Origin: Eledone cirrhosa
Lineage: Eukaryota > Mollusca > Cephalopoda > Octopoda > Eledonidae
Direction: 5' to 3'
Assembly (NCBI GenBank): GCA_964016885.1
Contig: OZ024744.1
Coordinates: 68,875,278-68,939,277, forward strand
DNA: 64,000 nt
Made by a program: the position numbers and the translations under genes
The notes under the pieces: model-generated
Seen by the model: only the letters and a program-made list of their open reading frames with translations
Database searches by the model: none
Told to the model about the DNA's origin: nothing
Shown: positions 55,776 through 64,000 of the stretch, one piece after another
Position numbering within the stretch: position 1 is the first letter of the stretch
How the letters are laid out: each line of letters starts with the position of its first letter

Positions 55776-55780
55776 TATGA
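55742..55780. repeat. (ATT)n microsatellite at the C4 3' end
   Basis: ATT units with a few irregular bases, continuing into TATTATATGA-type DNA to about 55,800. Confidence 0.85.
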
Positions 55781-55887
55781 TTATTATATTATTATATGAG
55801 CATTGCATGAACACACATTATAGCAGTAGCTTGTTGACAATTCATATGAAGCACGTGGTTAGACAAACAAACTTAAAATATAATATA

Positions 55888-56066
55888 ATTGTTTCTACGT
55901 TAGGCACAAGGCCAGCAATTACCCAGTGCATTACTGGTACTTTATGTTATCGACCCCGTAAGGATGAAAGGCAAAGTTAACATTGGCGGGATTTGAACTC
56001 AGAAAGGCAAGGGCCGTAACTCTATACGTCAAAGCATAGCGTCCGACCCTCTACCAATACTGCCAA
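55888..56066 (-). mobile_element. tRNA-derived SINE (family 1)
   Basis: Minus-strand copy from the tail (TTCTACGTTAGGCACAAGGC) to the tRNA-like head (GCATAGCGTCCGACCCTCTA and the CCAATACTGCCAAT edge). It is nearly complete. ATATAATATAA-type DNA stands on both sides and may be the target duplication. Confidence 0.85.
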
Positions 56067-56069
56067 TAT

Positions 56070-56700
56070 AATATAATATAACATGACGTATAAAATATAC
56101 AAGTGTACAGACCGAAAAAGTAATTCTGCCCAGCGCAACTGTGAATCTTTAAACTCATACATGTGTTCCTTAACTAAACAAAATAGGGACCATATGGTGT
56201 AGCTCCGCAAAAATTAAACAATGACGATAAACACATACGCACCAAATGATGACGTAAAGGGCACACATAGTGGATAACTCCCTGTTACTCACTACTAAAT
56301 ACGTTTCTAAGGCTAAGGAAGGGAGACTACTCTACCACTTCATCTATGAAATCAAAAATTCAAAAAACTCAAAAATTCAGACTGTAGAAAAAATAATAAT
56401 AAACTCCTCCACCGTATATATTAGCTGTATTTCTAAGGCAAAGGAAGGGAGGTTATTCTACCACTTCATCTATCATATCAAAAATCCAATAGCAAATTCC
56501 TACACCGTGTATATTACCCAGAGTAACAATAACATTCGTGCATATACAAATAAATATTATCGGACCTATGTAAGGAGCTATGCTATTAACAGCTCTCCCA
56601 ACCAGTCAAACTGATAATACGAAAGCCATTAAATCGTTATTAACCTAGTGTAAGTTTATATGACTATAATCAACTGTATTAAATTTATCATCCTGTTTGA
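56070..56700. other. Non-coding DNA with an internal ~50-bp duplication
   Basis: TTTCTAAGGCTAAGGAAGGG followed by CTACCACTTCATCTATGAAA (56,305-56,360) recurs with changes at 56,428-56,484. The open frame 56,270-56,614 spans both but resembles nothing that I know. Confidence 0.6.
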
Positions 56701-58140
56701 GGAGAAAATGTGGACCCGGAAGAACACACCTAATAACTTCGATATTACAATGGGATCTAGTGACTCAGCACAGGTCACTGATTTAGTTGGACCATACCTC
56801 CTCCATGAGTTACATACAACTTTTCCCTAGCTTCGCGGTGGGCTATACCGTGATGACGCCCTACTGACCCTTGAGTATAAAAAACACAACATTGAAAGAA
56901 CTAGGAAGGACCTACATAAATTCTTTAAATGCTTCAACCTTTGTATTTTTTAGATGTAACCCTTGACTTAGAAAATAAGACCTTCACACCTTATCATAAA
57001 CCTAACGAAAATCTGACATATGTAAATGCTAATCCAACCATCCTAAATCTGTCCTAAATGCCATTATTAAAGGCGTATCAAATAGGATTAGCCGACTGTC
57101 ACACAGTGAGGACCCATTTAACTCTAATGTTGAATTTTATAATGAAGCTCTAGCAAGGTCTGGATATAAGAATAAGTTATATTACAAACCTAGTAACTCC
57201 CAAACCACGTGTGCAGGACCAAATACTATAATTACGCATAAGATGTCTCTTAATAATAACAGTAATAGAGGTAAGACCCATATAGTAAATAATTCTGCCC
57301 GGCCACGGCGGAATAAACATACCGTGAACCCTCCTAATACCCATACTATTAATACTAATAGCGATGTTATAAGATCTAGAAACCAAGGACATAGAGGGGT
57401 CAGTGACTTGGGTAGGAACCTAAATAACGTAGGGCAGCCACATCTGGTAAATTATGGCAATATTGGGCATTCTATGGGCAACCACTCACTTGGGAGGAAA
57501 ACTAGAAAAAAATAGAAGAAGAGTAAACACATACTTTAACCCACCCTATACCTCTGAAATCGTAACCAACATTCCCAGAACCTTCTTCTCTATCTTGGAA
57601 AGGAACTTCCCGCCAGGCAGTAGATATCATGGTATTATTAATAAAAATACGATTAAACTATCATATTCCACTACCCCTAACTTAGCTTCCCACTTAGCCC
57701 GCACTAATAATAGGAAAATTAGGGTAGGGTTTGAGACCATCAACTTTGTAAATAACCACCAACAACCTAACACATTGGGAAAAGAGTTCCCTGACGATGG
57801 TAACGACACACCAGATGTACAAATAACATTTCGGGATAGTACAACCAACCAGTTCTCCCGATGCATGTTGAACAGTACAAACCTCAATTGTAATTGTAGA
57901 CGGTGAGATAGTTGCCCTCTGAAGGGCAACTGCCTCATGAGGAATATAGTTTATGCATGCGATGTTATAACGGCTACCTCTACCAAAACTTACATTGGCT
58001 CAACCTCCACCTCCTTTAAGACAAGATACAACTCCCATAATTACACATTTAGATGTGATAGGCTCAAGCATACGACCTCTTTGGCCGGGTATGTTTCAGA
58101 CTGTCCCCACAGAACATGAACCTGAAGATTGCGAAAGCAT
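56700..58140 (+). pseudogene. PLE3: reverse transcriptase remnant and GIY-YIG endonuclease
   Basis: Plus-strand PLE related to PLE1: NNFDITMGSSDSAQVTDLVG at about 56,727 matches PLE1 almost exactly. It has the YRDD box near 56,845, then FLDVTLDLENKTFTPYHKPN near 56,945. After several stops and shifts an open frame (57,454-57,906) gives IVTNIPRTFFSILERNFPPG, SRYHGIINKNTIKLSYSTTP and a cysteine pair (LNCNCRR). Past a TGA the GIY-YIG domain (57,937-58,119) reads MRNIVYACDVITATSTKTYI followed by GSTSTSFKTRYNSH. It is 5'-truncated and the 3' end is unclear. Confidence 0.8.
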
Positions 58141-58347
58141 GAAAGTACTTGTTCAATTAACACTTAACATTTTATATATATATATATTTTTTTATTTAAT
58201 TTAGGTTTGTTGGTTCACCACTGGATAGAATTGATAATTCCGTATGGTCAATCTTGATGTAATATTATGGAGAGTACTCAACGTAGTGCAGTTCACCCGT
58301 CTTCGTTTGTGTAGTTGGTGGTGCTAATACGGCGTTAATTATTATCA
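58141..58347. other. Non-coding DNA after PLE3
   Basis: AT-rich DNA with a (TA)n tract near 58,175; no gene seen. It may be part of PLE3's 3' end. Confidence 0.5.
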
Positions 58348-58383
58348 ATAACAGGAGGCTGGACTGGTGTAAATCCTTGAAAA

Positions 58384-58456
58384 GTTTATTATACTATGAT
58401 CATTTCAATGACCGGGTTCCGTATGAATCCGGTGATATCATCAGGTATTCGAAATA
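58384..58456 (-). ncRNA. Candidate hammerhead ribozyme
   Basis: On the minus strand: CTGATGA (58,444-58,438), stem II built on ACCGG with CCGGT, GAAA (58,406-58,403), a loopless palindromic stem III TGATCA (58,402-58,397) and the triplet ATA with cleavage after 58,395. Stem I pairs ATAC before CTGATGA with GTAT after the triplet, then further A/T pairs beyond an internal loop. The architecture is the same as at 27,974-28,100. The inverted copy at 59,771-59,854 lacks the CTGATGA side. Confidence 0.6.
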
Positions 58457-58623
58457 TAACAAAGGAATATATAAAATCCATGGGTCCGAAAATCAGAGAC
58501 AGAGAAGACGACTGACCAACTAGCTGCTTTCACCTCGGTCAGTCACCCTCAAGTGATGGCAACATCTGGTGAGGGAGAGAAAGCTTATAATGTACTACCA
58601 CCTCTCCGCCAGAGAATAAAAAA

Positions 58624-58626
58624 AGA

Positions 58627-58719
<93 letters not shown>

Positions 58720-58722
58720 AGA
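58624..58722. repeat. (AAAG)n microsatellite
   Basis: About 24 AAAG units. The open frames through it are poly-lysine-rich translations of the repeat. Confidence 0.95.
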
Positions 58723-59894
58723 AAAGTCAGCGTAAGGGTCACACTACAGTCATGCTAGAAGACGCCGCGAAAAATGTTATTCCAAAGAACCCATTTTTTA
58801 ACAAAGGGAATTTGTCGGGAATATTCGGATTTCGACAAAATTCTACGTATTATACTTAAGCATGTATTACATTGACTGAATTCTCTACTCTATACCTCAG
58901 GACTTTTTTGTGACTCACACTGAATTCGGAGACCCGAACTTTACACTAGGTACGACCTGATACCATTCCATCTCTTCCATCCTCTATATCTATATGTACA
59001 ACCTTGTATTATCTTACTGCAACTTGATCTAGTTTGTATTTCCCCTTTGCTTTGATTCCTCCGATATGTTCTTATATATTTCCGTCTTACTACATCACTA
59101 CCCTAGCTATGATGGCGTTTTATTTATGTATTTTACTTTTTACTTTTTACCTTATTAATGTATTTTTATTAATGTATTTTTTATTTATTTTTTTATTTAT
59201 TTTTTATCTTTGTATTTTTATCTTTGTATCCTGCTTTTATTTATTTGTGATTTTCTGCTTATTATTCCTTTCTCAGGTCATTATGCACCATTCATAGCTC
59301 CCTACCCACCAAAGAACCACACTACTTATAACCTGGACTAACTGGGACTTAAAAATAATTATAGTCTATTGGCACTTTTCATTGGGTTTTACCACTTTCG
59401 ACTGATGTGGTGGATATCCCGGCTGTGCCCCGGGCGCTCAGAAAGTTCAGCCTTCCTTGAGTGCTTGGAAAAATAAATTTCCCCTCTTTCGGTAAACGAA
59501 ACTACTCGGAGCGGTAGATTTGCCCCGGGGCCCGCCGCACCTCCTGTTTTGACCGCCACATTATACTCATACCTATAAACTCTAGTTAGCTGTATCATGC
59601 CTTCCTCTGCTGGCACGTAAATACCCCCCCCCCCTGTGTGAATTAATAGTATTCGTTTGGTATAGACGATGGCCTGTAGGAGCTGGTTGACTTCCCGCTA
59701 GCACACTTGAAGCCTATCGCAGTTACGTTCCTAGAGTACTCGGAAAAATTAATTTCCATTTATTTCGCTAGATTCATACGGAACCCGGTCATTGAAATGA
59801 TCATAGTATAATAAACCTTTCAAGGATTTACACCATTCTAGCCTCCTGTTATTTTATATATATATATATAAAAGAAAATTTCGCTCTACATAGC

Positions 59895-60150
59895 TGAATA
59901 CAATAAATGTTTTTTCGAATGTTTTTTCGAATATTAATAATAACATTCGATTCGTTTGTAATTATATAAACAAGCCTCAATTTTATAGCCATGTTAGTAG
60001 AATGAACACTTCATTCTTGCTCTTGCCAACATAAGAGCAAGAATGAAGTGTTTATTTTACTAACATAGCTATAAAATTGGGGCTTGTTTATATAATTACA
60101 AACGAATCGAATGTTATTATTAATATTCGAAAAACTCAGATTACATTTAT
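59895..60150. repeat. ~250-bp palindromic MITE
   Basis: Arms of ~115 bp pair around the loop GCTCTTGCCAACATAAGAGC; shared blocks include AACATTCGATTCGTTTGTAA and AATTATATAAACAAGCC with their complements. Flanked by (TA)n on both sides. No coding capacity. Confidence 0.75.
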
Positions 60151-60175
60151 TATATATATATATATATATTGAAAA

Positions 60176-60310
60176 GATAACAAGGACGATTGGTTACTCC
60201 TTCATTACATTTATTGGTTGGTGACCCGCTTTTCGCCACTGATCAGCTCAAGTTTCGATCTGTATCGATCTTACCCGACTCTGTAATCTACAGCTCGACG
60301 GAGCCCTTAA
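60176..60310 (-). repeat. Dispersed repeat, copy of 29,998-30,125
   Basis: Reverse complement of the repeat at 29,998-30,125: shared CATTATTGGTTGGTGAC or its variant, CTGATCAGCTCAAGTTTCGA and CGATCTGTATCGATCTT. It probably belongs to a PLE terminal region, as the other copy lies beside PLE4; this is inference. Confidence 0.6.
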
Positions 60311-60685
60311 AGTGATAGTAGAAAATGAATACATGCTATATGGTAAAGTCAGAAGTTCATATGTTGGTCAATAAGGCTTGTTTTGATTGATGGAATAGAT
60401 CATAGGGATGTATTCGCCTGTAGTGCATGTGGGGGTGGATGTGATGATAAGATGGTGGTGACGGTCGCAAGCTGAGATGGGCTGTGGTGTGGGGGAGGGG
60501 TGGATTGTCGGTAGACAGATTGGCGTGTATTTGTGGCTGATTGTTGTGTGTTGTGTGGGTGTGGTGTTGTTGTTTATGGAAATGGTGTTTATGGTGGTGT
60601 GGTGGATGTGTTGGTGGTGTCAAATACAATGAGGAGATACATACATAGACACACTTATTCTGACAAAAACGTTGTATGCATATAT
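60311..60685. other. GT-rich DNA without a recognisable gene
   Basis: GTGGTGG and TGTTG-rich DNA similar in composition to 61,880-62,640. No gene seen. Confidence 0.55.
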
Positions 60686-60687
60686 AT

Positions 60688-60770
<83 letters not shown>

Positions 60771-60772
60771 GA
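60686..60772. repeat. (TA)n and (GA)n microsatellite
   Basis: (TA)n to about 60,722, then (GA)n to 60,771 with one G insertion. Confidence 0.9.
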
Positions 60773-60773
60773 T

Positions 60774-60983
60774 AAATTCAGCGATCATCGCATTTCGGCG
60801 GGTAGAAAAAGCGAAACGAAACGCAAAATCAGAGTTATGCTGGCAAGCGCTCTAAGTTAAAAAACCAGAGCTAAACATATATGTTAAAACGCCAAACAAA
60901 CTGAAAAAGTGGTCAAGAAGGCATTAACCGCCTAAGCCCCAAAACAAGTCAAGCTAAACAGGTCAAACAAAATAAATGATAAA

Positions 60984-60985
<2 letters not shown>
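60774..60985 (+). repeat. Dispersed ~210-bp repeat, unit 1
   Basis: AAATTCAGCG, CGCATTTCGGC, AAAGCGAAACGAAACGCAAA and GTTATGCTGGCAAGCGCTCT are shared with 61,421-61,640. Both units end AAATAAATGATAAAATCATA followed by (TA)n. Confidence 0.85.
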
Positions 60986-61030
<45 letters not shown>

Positions 61031-61420
61031 TATACACATATATAACCGAACTGGACCCATTGGAATTGATGGTAAAATCCAAATGCAGGGTTTCTATGAC
61101 ACCTAAATCAATAATACGGTCTGCTTAAAACTATAAGCTTTTGGTATAATGATCGAACAAGGAATATCACGTTATCAACAGGTATTTTGTTCTGCGCCAA
61201 CTTTGTGAATGACGCTGAGCACATGCGTAACTCACAAGGGAAAAAACCCATATTTTGGTAAATGAATTCAGTATGTGTAAATCATGCAAAAAATTGCATA
61301 AATAGCACAAATCGAATAAGCACTCAACCATGTAATTTTAAAATAAACTTATGCAATTAATCTGTCAATAGAATTATTGACAGATTAATTGTGAGACTCG
61401 GGAGATTAATACAAATATAA
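60986..61420. other. Spacer between the two 210-bp repeats
   Basis: (TA)n at 60,988-61,021, then ~330 bp without a gene. It ends with a perfect 15-bp hairpin (61,355-61,390). Confidence 0.65.
61355..61390. other. Perfect 15-bp hairpin
   Basis: AATTAATCTGTCAAT, loop AGAATT, ATTGACAGATTAATT. There is no U-tract or promoter context that would make it a terminator. It may be a palindromic transposon remnant. Confidence 0.6.
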
Positions 61421-61640
61421 ATTCAGCGTGAATCGCATTTCGGCTGGGAGAAAAAGCGAAACGAAACGCAAAATCAGAGTTATGCTGGCAAGCGCTCTAT
61501 ATTTAAAAAATCCAGAGCTAAACATATGTTAAAACGCCATACAAACTGAAAAGGTGGTCAAGAAGACATTAACCACCTAAACCAAAAAAGCAAGTCAAGA
61601 TGAACATGTCAAACAAAATAAATGATAAAATCATATATAT
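61421..61640 (+). repeat. Dispersed ~210-bp repeat, unit 2
   Basis: Second copy of 60,774-60,985, ~647 bp downstream in the same orientation; roughly nine of ten bases agree. Confidence 0.85.
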
Positions 61641-61676
61641 ATATACGTATACATATACACATATATATATACATAT

Positions 61677-61780
<104 letters not shown>

Positions 61781-61882
61781 AGAGAGAGAGAGAGGGGGGA
61801 GAGCCAATGGAGATGGCGTGGTATATATAAATATACTTACACACAGACACACACACACTTGCGTTGTTTAGTGGGGAAGATA

Positions 61883-62640
61883 TGTGTTGGTGATGTTAAT
61901 GATGTTAATGATTGTTGAAGTATGGAGATGTGCCTTGTGGTGGCGGTGGTGGTGTTGTGTGCGACAAAAAATGTACAGGATCGAATTATACGATGGGTTA
62001 CAGGTTAAAAAGTGACATAGGGAACACGGGGTAAACAAGGCTGTGGACGTATAGCGATGTGTGTGGTCATGGTGGCGGTGGTGCCGATGGGGTGATATGT
62101 ACAACAATATATTTACATGATCAAATGTTGCGGCGGTTTACAAGGTAAAGCTGACAGAGAGGACAGATATAACTCAGTGGTTCTGGGAAGGAGGGATGAC
62201 ACGTGTTGGTGATGTTAATGATGTTAATGATTGTTGAAGTATGGAGTTGTATCTAGTGGTGGCGGTGGTGGTGTGTGCGACAGAATATTTACAGGATCGA
62301 ATTTTAGGAAGGATTGCTTGTTAAAAAGTGACAGAGGGAACACGGGGGAACAAGGTTGTGGATGAGGGATGGTAGACATATAGCGATGTGTATGGTGGTG
62401 GTGGTGGTGGTGGTGGCGATGGGGTGATATGATCTACATTATATTTACAGGATCGGATGCTACTATGGTTTACAAGGTAAAACCTGACAGAGAGGACAGA
62501 TAGAACACAATGGTACTAAGATGAGGGGTGTATGGCGATGTGTCTTTTGGTAGGGGTAATGGATGCGGCATGATATATACAAAATTTGGACTTACAAAGG
62601 GTTAGATGTTATAAAACAAATGCACTGAGATGAGGGACGG
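61883..62640 (+). repeat. Degenerate minisatellite, ~318-bp units
   Basis: GTGTTGGTGATGTTAATGAT followed by GTTAATGATTGTTGAAGTAT occurs at 61,883 and 62,201 (318 bp apart). Each unit contains two half-units of ~150-165 bp marked by ACAGGATCGAAT or a variant and GACAGAGAGGACAGAT or a variant. A partial third unit reaches 62,640. It may be the 3' region of PLE5. Confidence 0.75.
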
Positions 62641-62659
62641 TGAGGCAAGGCAAAGGTGG

Positions 62660-64000
62660 TTATCACTATGTTGGGTCATGGTTAGTGTGTGGCCCTCGGC
62701 TGAATGTTTGTGCAGAGAAGGTGTTCAACCTGGTGTGACTACAATTGATAATTATGTCCGACCGATAGTTTATGGCAGATTTTAATTTAATTATCACAGC
62801 CGCCTCGGCCAGGCCTAACCTGCAGTGGTTTCTGTCACTGGGGAGTTGGGCCACGCGTCTTTTGACTGACCATATGATCTGGAATTCGATGTTCCTGACC
62901 TTGAGGTCCCAGATCAAATCGGCCAGTCTAGTTTGGGATCGTTTCAGCCTATGTTTAAAGGAGCTTCTATGGTTATACCAGCACACCTTAAAGGTAGTGG
63001 AGGTCGCACCTATATATGAGTACTCTTTATTGCCAGATGTGATGTCACACCGGTAAATAATGTTTGTAACGAGGCATTCCCCGTTTAGTGGGCATTCTAC
63101 CCGTTTTTTGCTGTTGCAGTTGGGGGTTACCGGTGTGGTGCACGATGTCGGTTGGTGGCATGCTGTGTGGAGCTGGCATGTGGGTTGTTGTGTTGTATTG
63201 TGTATGTGGTTTCGTTCTGGGTTGTGGTAGTGGTTTGTTGTGGGGCAACCATGTGTTTGCGTATTTTTGTCCTATTAATGTGTGCTATTGTGTGGCCTAG
63301 ATTTGGTGCTGTGGAGAAAGAGAATTTTACAGTGTGTCTATTGAAGAGCTTGTGGTATTTATGTGTGTGTGGAAAGGATTGTTCAAGAGCCCTGAAGAAG
63401 GTTCCCGGTATATTGGTGGCAACGTTATAGAATACCATGTGACAAGTCTACTTCGGGCTTTACGGTGTTTAGTTAGGTTTTTGTGGTTAGTTTGTTGTGT
63501 GAGTGCGTTTCGGTCAGGCGTATATGTCATAGGGGTACCTAGTAATCTATTGGCGTTATGTCACTTGTCTCTATTACTGCGTAAACGTGTACAATAATCA
63601 GAGTCCTTATTGGGGTTGGAGAGTATAGCTTTATCTCCTTGGCAGTTGTGTGTAATGCTTCCTGCCCTGCCAGCTAAAGAGGGTTTTAGGTTATTAATTG
63701 TTCTAGGTGTGGTGACCTCTTCTATGTTCGTTTCTAAGGATCTGATTGTGTTTAGCGGCGTTACGGTTCTAGTTGGGTCATTGTAAGAAATCTTCTCAAT
63801 GTACCCAGCCTTTTCAAGTGTGGAGTTGTAGTATTCCACGTGCTGGTTGAAGATAGTTCTGTTAGCCGACAGGGTGGACACTCTATAGGAAACGCTTTTA
63901 ACTATTGAGTTAATTATGCTCCTAGGGTGGTTGGAGTGTCTGTTGACATATTTAAGATTTTCATTAGATTTGTGGTATGGACGGAAGAGACCTGTGTCTA
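62660..64000 (-). pseudogene. PLE5: reverse transcriptase end, linker and GIY-YIG endonuclease (runs off the window)
   Basis: On the minus strand, entering from 64,000: FRPYHKSNENLKYVNRHSNH (end of the reverse transcriptase), SIINSIVKSVSYRVSTLSAN, then the linker (63,881-63,561; HVEYYNSTLEKAGYIEKISY) and ATNIPGTFFRALEQSFPHTH with KFSFSTAPNL (63,438-63,127). A cysteine-containing stretch then leads to the GIY-YIG domain (63,060-62,666): IIYRCDITSGNKEYSYIGAT, FKVCWYNHRSSFKHRLKRSQ, IEFQIIWSVKRRVAQL. Frame changes separate the pieces. The domain order matches PLE1-PLE4, but the sequence is distinct, so it is another subfamily. The catalytic RT centre lies beyond the window. Confidence 0.8.

Larger units (their letters stand above)
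58348..59854. mobile_element. ~1.5-kb element with ~85-bp terminal inverted repeats
   Basis: 58,348-58,432 and 59,771-59,854 are reverse complements (ACAGGAGGCTGGACTGG against CTAGCCTCCTGTTATT; both contain GATTCATACGGAACCCGGTC on one strand). The interior is non-coding, with an (AAAG)n array and T-rich DNA. The open frame at 59,389-59,616 shows no family. Inverted terminal copies are known in Penelope-like elements; a non-autonomous DNA transposon is the alternative. Confidence 0.6.

Noticed and set aside
60533..60775. 80-codon frame ending in ERERERER
   Set aside because: GT-rich DNA followed by the (GA)n array; no gene-like features.

Overview
The window reads as eukaryotic intergenic DNA made almost entirely of transposable elements and microsatellites. 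I found no host protein-coding gene and no structural RNA gene. The best guess for the source is a coleoid cephalopod (octopus or squid). This rests on at least seven copies of a tRNA-derived SINE whose body I recognise from cephalopod genomes, one copy of a second tRNA-headed SINE, very abundant (TA)n, (TG)n, (TATG)n and (TATC)n arrays, and the mix of Tx1-like, R4/Dong-like, Penelope-like and Helitron elements. The species assignment is inference.

Layout. 1-2,130: AT-rich DNA, an internally deleted LINE relative (983-1,521, minus) and a repeat block carrying a SINE. 2,196-3,090: a mariner copy with its middle deleted. 3,530-7,015: a Penelope-like element (PLE), minus strand, abutting a different PLE-type reverse transcriptase fragment on the plus strand (7,010-7,830). 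7,931-8,500: a non-autonomous Helitron-like element. 8,905-11,015 (minus) and 11,650-15,420 (plus): two copies of one LINE family with an AP-type endonuclease, a reverse transcriptase and C-terminal C2H2 zinc fingers. 15,420-17,450: a second copy of the first PLE. 18,104-18,690: an inverted copy of the 1,565-2,130 block. 19,248-20,075: a fragment flanked by inverted repeats. 20,574-27,880: two Tx1-like LINEs, head to tail, in (TATC)n DNA. 28,928-29,942: a third PLE. 30,843-31,140: the second SINE type. 31,140-33,590: unrecognised DNA with an internal duplication. 33,809-39,866: an autonomous-type Helitron with both ends and the empty site readable. 39,900-42,290: SINEs and a palindromic MITE. 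42,447-55,735: alternating R4/Dong-like LINEs (minus) and Tx1-like LINEs (plus), set between (ATT)n arrays. 56,066-58,140: another PLE. 58,348-61,870: inverted-repeat elements and microsatellites. 61,883-62,640: a degenerate minisatellite. 62,660-64,000: a PLE running off the right edge.

How the parts relate. Nothing forms an operon or pathway; the story is nesting and target choice. The two Tx1-like subfamilies sit in different microsatellites, (TATC)n and (ATT)n. The R4/Dong-like copies also sit in (ATT)n. A SINE has landed in one of them with a clean 14-bp target-site duplication. The Helitron interrupts an AT-rich tandem array that resumes exactly on its far side. Three sites have the conserved core and pairing of hammerhead ribozymes, at places that fit the known link between hammerheads and PLEs. 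The least damaged coding capacity is the Tx1-like ORF2 at 52,058-55,480 (one in-frame stop) and the R4/Dong-like frame at 47,030-49,750 (open, but missing its natural start).
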